Assembly: GCF_000381125.1 (NCBI RefSeq) | Contig: NZ_KB905957.1 | Coordinates: 1 to 38,005, forward strand | DNA from: Caldimonas manganoxidans ATCC BAA-369 | Lineage (GTDB): Bacteria > Pseudomonadota > Gammaproteobacteria > Burkholderiales > Burkholderiaceae_C | Direction: 5' to 3' | DNA: 38,005 nt | In this document: one piece after another, positions 1 to 6,557 of the stretch | Layout: the number at the start of each line of letters is the position of its first letter | Numbering within the stretch: the stretch's first letter is position 1 | Translations under genes and position numbers: made by a program | The notes under the pieces: model-generated | What the model was told of the DNA's origin: nothing | The model's input: only the letters and a program-made list of their open reading frames with translations | Databases searched by the model: none

Positions 1-93
1 GGGTAGCTGACGCGCTTGGACAGCTTCAGGTAGCGCGGGCCCCGCCCTTCGCTGCGCCAGCGCTGCAGGGTCTTGGGGCTCAGGCCCCAGCGC
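1..93 (-). pseudogene. C-terminal part of host HTH protein split by the prophage
   Basis: Read on the minus strand from 93 to 1, the sequence encodes WGLSPKTLQRWRSEG followed by GPRYLKLSKRVSYP and runs off the window. This is the second half of a MerR/AlpA-like (helix_turn_helix_17) DNA-binding domain: recognition helix SPKTLQRWR, then the wing-like GPRYLKLSKRVSY. The missing first half is at 35653-35757, so the two pieces were one gene before the prophage entered. The fragment no longer has its own start. AlpA-like proteins are usually small regulators or excisionase-like proteins; no specific target can be seen here. Confidence 0.85.
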
Positions 94-95
94 TG
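86..95. repeat. Left copy of the target-site repeat
   Basis: CCCAGCGCTG occurs here and again at 35649-35658, at the outer edges of the prophage. Mu-type transposition duplicates 5 bp. The extra matching bases are explained by chance identity between target and phage termini (the target contains the palindrome CAGCGCTG), so the true duplication is a 4-5 bp piece around AGCGC. Confidence 0.75.
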
Positions 96-280
96 GAGAG
101 GAAAAGATTTGAGGAGACTGATGTGATGCGACGGTTTGGTCGCGGGAAATGGGGGGAAGTGTTGGGAAATGGCGCTACATCAATGAGTTAGCGCGGTTAT
201 CCACAGGGCGGATGCGTTTGGGTGGCGTGTTCGCATTCTGGGCGACGATTCGCGCCTTGTGGGAGGGCCGCAGGAGGCGG
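94..280. other. Prophage left end, no gene seen
   Basis: The first 23 bases (94-116) match the inverted right terminus at about 15 of 23 positions (both start TGG, share AGG and an A-rich run before TT, and end in GAG), so they are a candidate L1 transposase site. The conserved GCAC-N2-ATTA core seen three times at the right end is not obvious here, so the left-end sites are more diverged. A 6-bp inverted repeat (GCGCTA/TAGCGC, 172-194) lies just downstream of the repressor stop. No convincing ORF is present. Confidence 0.6.
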
Positions 281-694
281 TCAGGCGGTCTTTTTTAGGG
301 TGGCTGTCAGGGTCTTGACGGCTTGGCGCAGCTCGGCCAGCTCTGCCGTTTGGCGAGCGCGCGCAAAAAGCTCGTCGAGGAAGGCGGAGCGCTCTTCCTC
401 GTCTTCGATGCCCTCGACGAGGGCCATGATTTTTTCCCACCGGCGGGCGTATGGGCTGGCGGAAATGTCAGGCGTGACAGGCACTTGCACGCGCATCTCG
501 CCTTCTCCGGTCAGTAGCCACGTCATGTTGACGCCTGTTTTGGCGATGGCGGCGAGGGCATCTGCACCGGGCTTTCGTTGCCCGACTTCATAGCCAACAA
601 GCGTTGCCTTTGACATCCCGGCGAGCTTTGCGAACTCGTCCTGGGTGAGGCCGAGCGCGTGCCGCCATGCCTTGATTCGGTTGGCTAAATCCAT
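281..694 (-). CDS. Mu-like phage repressor, XRE-type HTH (c)
   Basis: A 137-residue protein on the minus strand, divergent from the early genes. The N-terminal 60 residues are a classic XRE/lambda-Cro helix-turn-helix (RIKAWRHALGLTQDEFAKLA, then GMSKATLVGYEVGQRKPGAD). A short linker with TWLLTGEGEMR follows, then a helical C-terminus (about 85-137) likely used for oligomerisation. The start at 694 is chosen because the HTH begins at MDLANRIKAW and AGGGG lies just upstream. In Mu the repressor sits at the left end, faces away from ner and A, and binds operators between them; here the repeat array at 711-829 starts 17 bp from the ATG. No LexA-type peptidase is seen. Confidence 0.85.
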   Translation of the reverse strand: MDLANRIKAWRHALGLTQDEFAKLAGMSKATLVGYEVGQRKPGADALAAIAKTGVNMTWLLTGEGEMRVQVPVTPDISASPYARRWEKIMALVEGIEDEEERSAFLDELFARARQTAELAELRQAVKTLTATLKKTA

Positions 695-710
695 GGCGAT
701 GCCCCTATGA

Positions 711-829
711 AGCGGGGAAAAGTGCGACGTGAAAGCGGGGAAAAGTGCGACGCGGCTAAGTGCGACAAGCGCGACAAGCGCGACGTGAAAGCGGGGAAAA
801 GTGCGACAAGCGCGACGCGAAAGTGCGAC
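711..829. repeat. Operator-like array: eight AAGYGCGAC nonamers
   Basis: AAGTGCGAC or AAGCGCGAC begins at 720, 743, 758, 767, 776, 799, 808 and 821. Three copies sit in an identical 18-mer, AGCGGGGAAAAGTGCGAC (711-728, 734-751, 790-807), two of them preceded by GTGAA. The array lies between the repressor and the early promoter, 0.6-0.74 kb from the left end. In Mu this place holds repressor operators O1-O3, which double as the transpositional enhancer bound by the A protein N-terminus. A similar double role here is inferred. Confidence 0.7.
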
Positions 830-875
830 GCGACCGCGCGGCACTGGAGCGCGTAAAAAAGTTGTCGAATGACTA

Positions 876-902
876 TTGACATGCTTGTCGATCGGATAAT
901 AT
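876..902 (+). promoter_or_regulatory. Candidate early promoter with flanking TTGTCGA repeats
   Basis: TTGACA at 876-881 and TAATAT at 897-902 (15 bp spacing, slightly short) form the only good sigma70-like promoter in this AT-poor region, 34 bp upstream of the Ner-like start. TTGTCGA occurs at 862-868 and 885-891, flanking and overlapping the -35 box. These are candidate operators for the Ner-like protein or the repressor. Confidence 0.6.
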
Positions 903-935
903 AGTCGCACCGTGTTCCATGAGGTTACACGAAAC

Positions 936-1136
936 ATGAGCCGATTGACAAAGACTCCAGATGAGGTGCGCGCCGACCTCGACCGGCGCGGGAAGTCCGT
1001 CCGGGAGTGGGCGCGCGAGCACGGCTTCTCGGATCGCATCGTCTATGAGGTGCTGCGCGGCCGCCTGAAGGGGCGGCGTGGGCAGACCCACAAGGTGGCG
1101 GTGCTGTTGGGGCTCAAGGATGGGGTTGTCGAATGA
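936..1136 (+). CDS. Ner/Cro-like early regulator (BcepMu gp16-like)
   Basis: A 66-residue basic DNA-binding protein. The HTH core reads VREWAREHGFSDRIVYEVLR, followed by GRLKGRRGQTHKVAVLLGLK. This matches the short Ner-like proteins of BcepMu-type phages that switch off early and repressor transcription. ATG 936 is preferred over the in-frame GTG at 912, because GAGG at 921-924 sits 11 nt before 936 and nothing similar precedes 912. The stop overlaps the transposase start (ATGA, 1133-1136), so A translation is probably coupled. It is the first gene of the rightward early operon. Confidence 0.75.
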   Translation: MSRLTKTPDEVRADLDRRGKSVREWAREHGFSDRIVYEVLRGRLKGRRGQTHKVAVLLGLKDGVVE

Positions 1137-3736
1137 CAAACTTCACGATTGAGCAAATTGCGGAAGCTACGGGGGTGAGCAAGCGCAGCGCAGAGCGCCG
1201 CGCCCTCCGCGAATCCTGGCCCTACACAGAGGAGACCTGCCGGGGTGGCCGGCGGCGGTTGTATGACCCGCAGGCGCTGCCGGAGGACGTGCGGGTGAAG
1301 GTGGAGTGCTGGCAGGCGCTGAGGCTGGCGCAGGAAAAACGCCTGACCACAGGAGGGATGGATCATGGACATGGTGACGCACCCGGACACGGAGTTGATG
1401 GTGGCCACGCTCACCCGCGTGGGGCGGCGCTGGATGCTGATGCTCTGGGATGGCGAGGGCCGGTATCTGGCCACGCAGTGGCACCGCTCGCGCAAGTCGG
1501 CGCTGTCGCGGCTGCTGTCGCATTGCACGGCGCTCGGGGTGCCGTGGCCGGCGTTTTGACCGCCCCCGCTACGCCAGATGTCGCCATTGCTACGCCGGAT
1601 GTAGCGCCTTCCTCTTTTATCTCCGCCCTCAGCGGCGAGTCCATCCCGGCGGGCGTGCCCTCTCCCGCCGATTCCAGCCCGGCGGCCACCGGCGCGGGTG
1701 GGCTCGCCGATGGGGGTGGCGCTGGATGCGCCTTGGTATCACGGGGCCAGGGCCCTGGCCGCCGTGACGGTACCAGCGGCAAAGCGGGCGACGGCCCGTC
1801 GAGCGCTGGCAAAGGGCAGCTAACCCTGGGGGCCGGTTCGATTCCGGCTGCCCCCACCCATACCCCGCCCGATGACGTGCCCGACCATGTGCTGGTGGCG
1901 CAGCTGGTGGGCGCGCGGCTGGCGACCGAAGCGGATTTTGCCCGGGTGAACAGGGCGCGGATGCTGGCGCACCGGCTGGCGGGCCTGTTGGCCGTGCCGG
2001 ATGGTCAGCGCGGGCGGCGGGAGGTGGCCAAGAGAATCGCCGCGGAGTTCGGGTTCAAGAGCTTCCAGCACGTGTACCGGCTGCTGGACCTTTACAAAAA
2101 GGGGGGGCTGATGGCGCTGGCGCGCCTGGGGCAGCGCAGGGACCGCGGGCAGGCGCGGGTGCTGGTGTCGGTGGCCTTCGAGTCGTGGGCGGCGTCGCAC
2201 CCGGAGCTGGGAGAGCCTGCCGCGCTGGCGGAGAAGATGATGCAGCTCACCCGCGCGGCGTGGGTGGGCGGGGCTGCGGGGGCGATGCAGGCGTGGCTGA
2301 AGGCCACGGCCGCCCTGGCGAAGGAGTTGATGGATGCGGGGCATGCGCGCGAGGCGGCTGCGCAGCTGCTGTCACTGCCGTGCCCGCGGCGGTTCGTGGA
2401 GGCCGAAGGCAGGAAGTTCCGCGTGGCGGGGCTGGCGAAGCGCGACGGCAAGGCGGTGTACGACCGGCATCTGGCGCCGGTGCCGCGCACGGCGGCGGGG
2501 CTGATGCCGGGGGATGTGGTGTGCGGGGATATCAGCCCGCTGGACATTCCGGTGGCGCGCAAGGATGGCAGCGTGGCCTACGCGCGGATGATCGCCTGGC
2601 ACGACGTGGCCACGAACTGGCTGCATGTGGACGTTGTGCTGCTGGACAAGGGCGAGGGCATCCGCCGCGAGCACGTGGCGGCGTCGTTCTGCCGCATGTG
2701 CGAGACCGCACCTTTCGGTGCGCCGCGCCACCTGTATCTGGACAACGGCAGCGAATACAAGTGGGAGGAGCTGATCCAGGCGTGGGTGCAGGTGGCGATG
2801 CTGACCAAGCATGCGCTGCGGGTGGATTTGAATGAGCTGCTGCCGGAGCAGGCGCGGGTGACGCGCTCGATTCCCTTCCACCCGCGCGGCAAGCGGATCG
2901 AGGGGCGGTTCGGGAATCTGCATCAGCACCTGGCCTGGTGGTTCGGCTATGTGGGCGGCAACCGCATGGCCAAGAAGATCACGACGATGGGCAAGGGGGT
3001 GGAGGTTTCCGACTTTGCGCTGGTGCAAGAGTGGCTTCAGTTGACGCTGGAGGACTACCACACCACGCCGCAGCAGGCCGAGCACATGAAGGGGCTGTCG
3101 CCCATGCAGAAGCTGGAACAGGCGCGCGAGGCGGGCTGGAAGAAGGCGGTGATCGAGCGGGAAATCCTGATGCTGGCCTTTGCCGACCGCGAAATGCGCA
3201 AGGTGGATCGCGGCTGCATCAACTGGATGGGGCGCACGTGGTTCCACGACGAGCTGATGACGATCGATGGCCGGGTGGAGGTGGCCTGGCCGCGCATCGC
3301 CGCGCCGGAGTACGAGGGCTTGATCGTGCTGGATCCGCGCACGCAGCGGGTGATTTGCGTGGCGCAGCCGCAAGTTCCGGTGGGTCTGCTCGACCAAGCC
3401 GGGGCGAAGGAGGCGGCGCGGCGGCGCAAGGCGTTCCGGCTGCTGGTGGCCGACCGCGAGAGGGAGGCTGGCGGTGCGCTCGACGGCGCGGCTCTGGCCG
3501 GGGTGCGGGCGAAGGCGCTCGGATTGGACGAGACCCTGGCCGCCGTGGAAGCGGAGGCGGTGCGCATCGAGCCGAGCCCGGAGGCGCAGCAGTTGCGGCA
3601 GAAGTACCTGGAGGCGATGGAGGCGCGGCTCAAAGAGACGACGCGCCGGGCCGCCGAGCGGGCCGCCGCGGAAAACCTCATCCGCTGGGCGGAGGAGGAC
3701 GAGGACACCAAGGCCGCAAGGGCGATGGGGTTCTGA
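1133..3736 (+). CDS. A: Mu-type DDE transposase A
   Basis: An 867-residue transposase that cuts and joins phage ends for integration and replicative transposition. Residues 1-70 are a MuA-type winged-helix enhancer-binding domain (IEQIAEATGVSKRSAERRA). Residues about 75-245 are an atypically long, low-complexity Gly/Ala/Pro linker. Residues 246-420 are the end-binding helical domain. The catalytic core has D466 (VCGDISPLD), D537 (LYLDNGSEYK) and E590 (KRIEGRFGN), spaced much as in MuA (D-D-E at 269/336/392). A Mu-transpos_C beta-barrel follows near 690-745, then a charged helical tail that would contact B. Its start overlaps the previous stop. The linker (1365-1860) contains a second ORF and a tRNA-like structured stretch, so it may be an in-frame insertion. 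Confidence 0.95.
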   Translation: MTNFTIEQIAEATGVSKRSAERRALRESWPYTEETCRGGRRRLYDPQALPEDVRVKVECWQALRLAQEKRLTTGGMDHGHGDAPGHGVDGGHAHPRGAALDADALGWRGPVSGHAVAPLAQVGAVAAAVALHGARGAVAGVLTAPATPDVAIATPDVAPSSFISALSGESIPAGVPSPADSSPAATGAGGLADGGGAGCALVSRGQGPGRRDGTSGKAGDGPSSAGKGQLTLGAGSIPAAPTHTPPDDVPDHVLVAQLVGARLATEADFARVNRARMLAHRLAGLLAVPDGQRGRREVAKRIAAEFGFKSFQHVYRLLDLYKKGGLMALARLGQRRDRGQARVLVSVAFESWAASHPELGEPAALAEKMMQLTRAAWVGGAAGAMQAWLKATAALAKELMDAGHAREAAAQLLSLPCPRRFVEAEGRKFRVAGLAKRDGKAVYDRHLAPVPRTAAGLMPGDVVCGDISPLDIPVARKDGSVAYARMIAWHDVATNWLHVDVVLLDKGEGIRREHVAASFCRMCETAPFGAPRHLYLDNGSEYKWEELIQAWVQVAMLTKHALRVDLNELLPEQARVTRSIPFHPRGKRIEGRFGNLHQHLAWWFGYVGGNRMAKKITTMGKGVEVSDFALVQEWLQLTLEDYHTTPQQAEHMKGLSPMQKLEQAREAGWKKAVIEREILMLAFADREMRKVDRGCINWMGRTWFHDELMTIDGRVEVAWPRIAAPEYEGLIVLDPRTQRVICVAQPQVPVGLLDQAGAKEAARRRKAFRLLVADREREAGGALDGAALAGVRAKALGLDETLAAVEAEAVRIEPSPEAQQLRQKYLEAMEARLKETTRRAAERAAAENLIRWAEEDEDTKAARAMGF
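1365..1559 (+). CDS. Small ORF nested in the transposase linker
   Basis: A 64-residue ORF in a different frame from A, starting MDMVTHPDTELMVATL and containing RVGRRWMLMLWDGEG and a basic RSRKSALSRLLSH. It has a textbook ribosome site, AGGAGG at 1351-1356, 8 nt from the ATG. Its composition is protein-like (mixed hydrophobic, W, R, D), whereas the A frame over the same bases is low-complexity Gly/Ala/His. This suggests the nested frame is the selected one here. I do not recognise the family. It could be an overprinted gene, or a former separate gene bridged when A became one long frame. Confidence 0.4.
   Translation: MDMVTHPDTELMVATLTRVGRRWMLMLWDGEGRYLATQWHRSRKSALSRLLSHCTALGVPWPAF
1712..1860 (+). 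ncRNA. tRNA-like multi-hairpin segment inside A
   Basis: Successive helices: GGCGC/GCGCC (1718-1732); a 17-bp bulged stem (1734-1775); CGGGC/GCCCG (1785-1798); AGGG/CCCT around the 7-nt loop CAGCTAA (1813-1827); and a perfect T-arm, GCCGG-TTCGATT-CCGGC (1832-1848). GGGGGTG (1712-1718) can pair, with two wobbles, with TGCCCCC (1849-1855), which is followed by ACCCA. The 3' half looks like the end of a tRNA, but the unit is about 146 nt, has no U33 in the anticodon-like loop and no normal D-arm. It is not a standard tRNA. It may be a tRNA-derived relic or a structured RNA, and it is also translated as part of A. Confidence 0.4.
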
Positions 3737-3749
3737 ATGGTTTTGAGTT

Positions 3750-3780
3750 CCGCCCTGCGGCAACCGGGCGGGTGTTTTGA
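3750..3780 (+). terminator. Hairpin between A and B (attenuator candidate)
   Basis: CCGCCC (3750-3755) pairs with GGGCGG (3766-3771), followed by TGTTTT. The T-run is short and interrupted, so it may be a weak terminator or attenuator lowering B relative to A. It sits in the only sizeable gap of the transposition operon. Confidence 0.4.
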
Positions 3781-3804
3781 GGGCAACAACAGGAGGGCTA
3801 TCCC

Positions 3805-4527
3805 TTGAGAACGAATGATATCCGCGAGACCAAGGTGGTGAAAGAGGCCGTGGCGCTGGCGTCGCTGGTGCTGGCCTCGGAAAACCCCATCGGCGAGATC
3901 ACCGGGCCCGCGGGCGCGGGCAAGAGCATGGCGGGCCGCGCGATTTGTGCGCGGCATGGCGCGGTGCGGGTGGCGGCGTGGGATGGCATCACCCGGCACC
4001 AGATGCTGGCGGCGATTGCAGCGGGCCTCGGCATCGAGGGCGCGGGGGCGGTGGAGCGGCTGTTGCGCCGGGGTGATGACGAGGAGCGCGCGCTGGTGGT
4101 GGTGGACGAGGCCAACAAGCTCGGCTGGCGGGTGCTCGAAGCCCTGCGCTACCTGGCTGACGAGTGCGGCGTCGCGGTGATCCTGATCGGCACCGAGCTC
4201 TACACGCGCAAGTTCACGGATGCGCGCACGCGGCCGCTGCTGCTTCAGTTGGGCAGCCGCATCGGGGCCAAGCGCGTGGCCGCGCGGCACCTGGACCGGG
4301 CGGAGACCTATGCGCATGTGATCCGGCCATGGCTTGGCGAGGTGACGGACAAGGACCTCGTGACCGCCTTCTGGACCGGCTGCCGCCGGGGCAACTACCG
4401 CGAGGCGGTGGAGCTGGCCGGCGAGTGCCGCCGGGTGATGGAGACCAACGGCCTTGGCGTGCTCACGCCTGCGGTGCTGGAGGCGGCGGTGAAGTGGATG
4501 GCCAACCGGTATGCGGTGGAGGGGTGA
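3805..4527 (+). CDS. B: Transposition ATPase B (AAA+, MuB-like)
   Basis: A 240-residue AAA+ ATPase that in Mu binds target DNA, delivers it to the transpososome and provides target immunity. Walker A is GPAGAGKS at residues 34-41. Walker B is ALVVVDEANK near residues 96-105. A sensor-type IGTELYTRKF follows near 127-140, with a helical lid at the C-terminus. The start is TTG at 3805, seven bases after AGGAGGG (3791-3797); the nearby ATG at 3814 is out of frame. It is directly downstream of A, as in all Mu-like phages. It lacks the long N-terminal HTH extension of Mu's own B (312 aa), so it is the short form seen in BcepMu-type phages. Confidence 0.92.
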   Translation: MRTNDIRETKVVKEAVALASLVLASENPIGEITGPAGAGKSMAGRAICARHGAVRVAAWDGITRHQMLAAIAAGLGIEGAGAVERLLRRGDDEERALVVVDEANKLGWRVLEALRYLADECGVAVILIGTELYTRKFTDARTRPLLLQLGSRIGAKRVAARHLDRAETYAHVIRPWLGEVTDKDLVTAFWTGCRRGNYREAVELAGECRRVMETNGLGVLTPAVLEAAVKWMANRYAVEG

Positions 4528-4530
4528 TGG

Positions 4531-4761
4531 ATGCGGCTCTCCGACATCGCGCAGGTGCTGGGCTGCTCGGTGCCCACGGCCTCGCTCTTGCGCAACGGTC
4601 GCTATGGCGAGGTGGCCAAGGACTCCCAGCTTCCCGAGCGCTACGCGGCGCTGGTGCGGCTGGTGGAGGAGGCGCGCGCAGCGGCCACGCTGGATACGGC
4701 AGCGATTTGCCGCACCTGCCCGCGCGAGGACTGCACGGGGTGCCGGGTGGCGGAGTTGTGA
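4531..4761 (+). CDS. Small HTH protein with Cys cluster
   Basis: 76 residues starting three bases after the B stop. Residues 1-25 (RLSDIAQVLGCSVPTASLLR) look like a Cro-type helix-turn-helix. The C-terminus has four cysteines (CRTC-PRED-CTGC), a likely zinc knuckle. Such small HTH proteins commonly follow B in BcepMu-type phages, but the role is unknown. A DNA-binding regulator of the early region is the most likely function. Confidence 0.7.
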   Translation: MRLSDIAQVLGCSVPTASLLRNGRYGEVAKDSQLPERYAALVRLVEEARAAATLDTAAICRTCPREDCTGCRVAEL

Positions 4762-4777
4762 GCGAAGGAGACTGGAG

Positions 4778-5134
4778 ATGATGACGTTGAGGCGCGAGGT
4801 GCGGCGCGTGCTGCGCGACGGAACCATCCTCATCAACGGGGTGGCGTTTGATCTGGGTCGTGATCTGGCAGGGCGGTTGGTCGAAGCAGTGCTCGAACCA
4901 GACGGTCGAGCTTGTCATTGGCGTCTTGTAGTTGATGACGCAGAAAGTCAAGGCACTTTGGCATCACCCGGCCTTGCTCGCACTCCGGGCTGTAGTTGTC
5001 AAGGCCATTGCAGTCGTACGCGTGCTTGCACGATGCGAACTGGCGGAATAGCGCGCGCTCGTCCTCTTCTGACATGCGACCTTCTGGTGGATACAGCATG
5101 CGCATGCGCCGCAGCAGATGGGCCGGGAGCATGA
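4778..5134 (+). CDS. Early ORF, 3' part probably decayed or overprinted
   Basis: ATG 4778 is well placed behind AAGGAG (4765-4770). The first 35-50 residues look real (REVRRVLRDGTILINGVAFD, then LGRDLAGRLVEAVL) and resemble the small beta-strand end of a Mu transposase C-terminal barrel. Beyond about 4900 the frame turns into Cys/Ala/Arg noise and lies antisense to the convincing minus-strand gene at 4833-5273. I read this as an early gene whose 3' end was replaced when the minus-strand gene arrived. The stop at 5134 is only the formal end of the frame. Confidence 0.35.
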   Translation: MMTLRREVRRVLRDGTILINGVAFDLGRDLAGRLVEAVLEPDGRACHWRLVVDDAESQGTLASPGLARTPGCSCQGHCSRTRACTMRTGGIARARPLLTCDLLVDTACACAAADGPGA

Positions 5135-5273
5135 AGGCACCGCAGCGGGGGCAGAGTTTTCGCGGGGCGGCAGGCGTGCGGCGGCGGTTGATGTCGTCGC
5201 TGCTGGGCGTGACGGTGATGGTCTCGCGCGTTTCGCACAGATAGCAGGCGTATTCGGCTTCGATGGGCTTCAT
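4833..5273 (-). CDS. Minus-strand Cys-rich protein, possible moron
   Basis: 146 residues with a balanced composition unlike the noise of other antisense frames. An N-terminal zinc-ribbon-like arrangement is seen: CYLC at 10-13 and CPRCGAF at 41-47. Further cysteines follow in the middle (CKHAYDCNGLDNYSPECEQG), then a helical C-terminus (CLDFLRHQLQDANDKLDRLV). Local GC is lower than in its neighbours around 4890-5060, which suggests separate ancestry. It is divergent from the gene at 5320 with 46 bp between. A moron expressed in the lysogen, or a zinc-binding regulator, is plausible; the family is not recognised. Confidence 0.65.
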   Translation of the reverse strand: MKPIEAEYACYLCETRETITVTPSSDDINRRRTPAAPRKLCPRCGAFMLPAHLLRRMRMLYPPEGRMSEEDERALFRQFASCKHAYDCNGLDNYSPECEQGRVMPKCLDFLRHQLQDANDKLDRLVRALLRPTALPDHDPDQTPPR

Positions 5274-5319
5274 GAGGGCAGTTTAGACCCCTGGCCGGGG
5301 GCGCAAAGAGGATCAAAAC

Positions 5320-5802
5320 ATGGCAAAGGTGGCAAAGAAAGAGCAAGCAGTGGCGGCAGCCGAGGTCAAGGCTGGCCAGCCTGCGGCGTACATCGAGCCG
5401 CACGGCGGCGGCGAGTGCGTGGACGCTGTGGCCCCGGCGCTGGTGCGGCAGGCGGTGGCCGCTTGGGGGCTGGTCAAGCGCATCGATGAGCTGGAGGAGG
5501 AGCTCAAGGGGCTCAAGGACGAGCTGGCGCAGGCGCTGGGCACGGGGGTGTCGCTGGTGGTGCCGGGGGTGTGCCGGGTGAGTGTGGTGGCCACGTCCAG
5601 CGTGTCGGTGGCGGATGCGGACAAGCTGCGCGCGCTGTTGGGCGAGCGTTTTGACGACCTGGTGACCGAGAGCGTGAGCTACAAGCCGAGCGAGCAGCTC
5701 ATCGAGATGAGCGCCGATGGCGACGATCCGATGGCCCCGGCATACCGCGCGCTGCTGAAGGTGCGGCAGGGGCGCACGGTGCGCATCACGGCCGAGAAGT
5801 GA
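5320..5802 (+). CDS. Conserved early phage protein, coiled coil
   Basis: 160 residues. The N-terminus is Lys/Ala-rich, a helical coiled coil occupies about 45-75 (VKRIDELEEELKGLKDELAQ), and a beta-rich part follows (SLVVPGVCRVSVVATSSVSV) with a Lys/Arg-rich end. Proteins of this size and layout occur between B and GemA in Mu-like prophages. I cannot name its activity. Gam-type DNA-end binding is one option for this locus, but no Gam motif is visible. Confidence 0.7.
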   Translation: MAKVAKKEQAVAAAEVKAGQPAAYIEPHGGGECVDAVAPALVRQAVAAWGLVKRIDELEEELKGLKDELAQALGTGVSLVVPGVCRVSVVATSSVSVADADKLRALLGERFDDLVTESVSYKPSEQLIEMSADGDDPMAPAYRALLKVRQGRTVRITAEK

Positions 5803-5817
5803 GGCGGAGGGCGCGCC

Positions 5818-6048
5818 ATGGATGAGGTGGATCTGGATACCCCGACGGCGCGCCCGCCGGTGCGCGCCTTCGATGCGGGGCTGGCGCAGCGGGTGGCGCA
5901 GGGTCTGGGCGGGGTGTGGGAGGCGCGCCAGATCGAGGGGCTGCTGGCGTGGCTGCAGCGCTACGAGCGGGCGCTGCAGCACATCGCGGTGCACGGCGAC
6001 GCCCGTAGCGCGATGCTGGCGTGCCGCACGCTGGCTGGGGTGGAGTGA
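5818..6048 (+). CDS. Small hypothetical early protein
   Basis: 76 residues, ATG 5818 preceded by GGCGGAGGG. Mostly helical (GLAQRVAQGLGGVWEARQIE, then GLLAWLQRYERALQHIAV). It lies 15 bp after the previous gene and is clearly part of the same operon. No family recognised. Confidence 0.6.
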   Translation: MDEVDLDTPTARPPVRAFDAGLAQRVAQGLGGVWEARQIEGLLAWLQRYERALQHIAVHGDARSAMLACRTLAGVE

Positions 6049-6060
6049 GGCGCGCCCCGC

Positions 6061-6082
6061 CATGCCCGGCGTGCCGGGCATG
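6061..6082. repeat. Perfect inverted repeat, 10-bp arms
   Basis: CATGCCCGGC (6061-6070) and GCCGGGCATG (6073-6082) are perfect reverse complements separated by GT, in the short gap before gemA. There is no T-run, so it is not a classical terminator. The core CATGCCCG/CGGGCATG recurs as a second inverted repeat at 16923-16940. Confidence 0.7.
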
Positions 6083-6110
6083 TCAGGACGTGTCACGGGA
6101 GTGCGAGGCG

Positions 6111-6557
6111 ATGGGTGAGCGAGTACGAGTGGCAGACCGCCGTCGGCGCTTGATCGCGCAGGCGCATCTGGCCGCCAAGCAGGCCGGGTGCGTGGAGGAG
6201 GCGGACCGGCGCGCGGTGCAGCAGATGGTCACCGGCAAGGCGAGCTGCGCCGAGATGAGCGAGCGCGAACTGGTGCGGCTGATCGACCACTGGGGGCGCG
6301 TGGGCGCGCAGGTGCGCGCGGCCCTGCCCGACGGCGGCGACGCACCGGGCATGGTGACGCGCTGGCAACTGGCCACCCTCGAGCGCCTGGCCTGGGAGAT
6401 GGGCTGGGACGAGGGCCTGAAGGATGAGCGGCTGCTGCGCTTTGTGCAGCGCACGGCCAAGGTGGAGCGCATCCAGTGGCTGGAGAAGGCTGCGGCTTCC
6501 GCCGTGATCTCCGGCCTGATGCGCTGGAAGCGCCAGCGCGTGCGGAGGGCGGCATGA
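6111..6557 (+). CDS. gemA: GemA-like protein (Mu gp16, DUF1018)
   Basis: 148 residues. In Mu, GemA modulates host gene expression and DNA topology or replication. The DUF1018 pattern is visible: RRLIAQAHLAAKQAG, then VTGKASCAEMSERELVRLID near 43-65, and later LATLERLAWEMGW (compare 'liraLwielG') and FVQRTAKVERIQWLEKAAAS near 110-130. ATG 6111 is chosen because the domain begins immediately and GGGAG lies about 9 nt upstream. Its stop overlaps the next start (ATGA). Confidence 0.82.
   Translation: MGERVRVADRRRRLIAQAHLAAKQAGCVEEADRRAVQQMVTGKASCAEMSERELVRLIDHWGRVGAQVRAALPDGGDAPGMVTRWQLATLERLAWEMGWDEGLKDERLLRFVQRTAKVERIQWLEKAAASAVISGLMRWKRQRVRRAA

Noticed and set aside
711-829. CRISPR array
   Set aside because: Repeats are 9-18 bp with very short, irregular gaps and no unique spacers of constant length; the location fits operators.
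912-935. GTG 912 as start of the Ner-like gene
   Set aside because: No ribosome site, and it lies very close to the predicted transcription start; ATG 936 has GAGG upstream.
1783-1860. Normal 76-nt tRNA gene ending at 1860
   Set aside because: T-arm and 3' strand fit, but no matching acceptor 5' strand, D-arm or U33-containing anticodon loop is found within 60-95 nt upstream.
2372-4836. Long open frames antisense to A and B (463 and 593 codons)
   Set aside because: Rich in His/Arg/Pro, no domain, no ribosome site. They arise because GC-rich third positions remove stops from the opposite strand. The same applies to antisense frames over the portal, tape measure, fibre and sheath genes.
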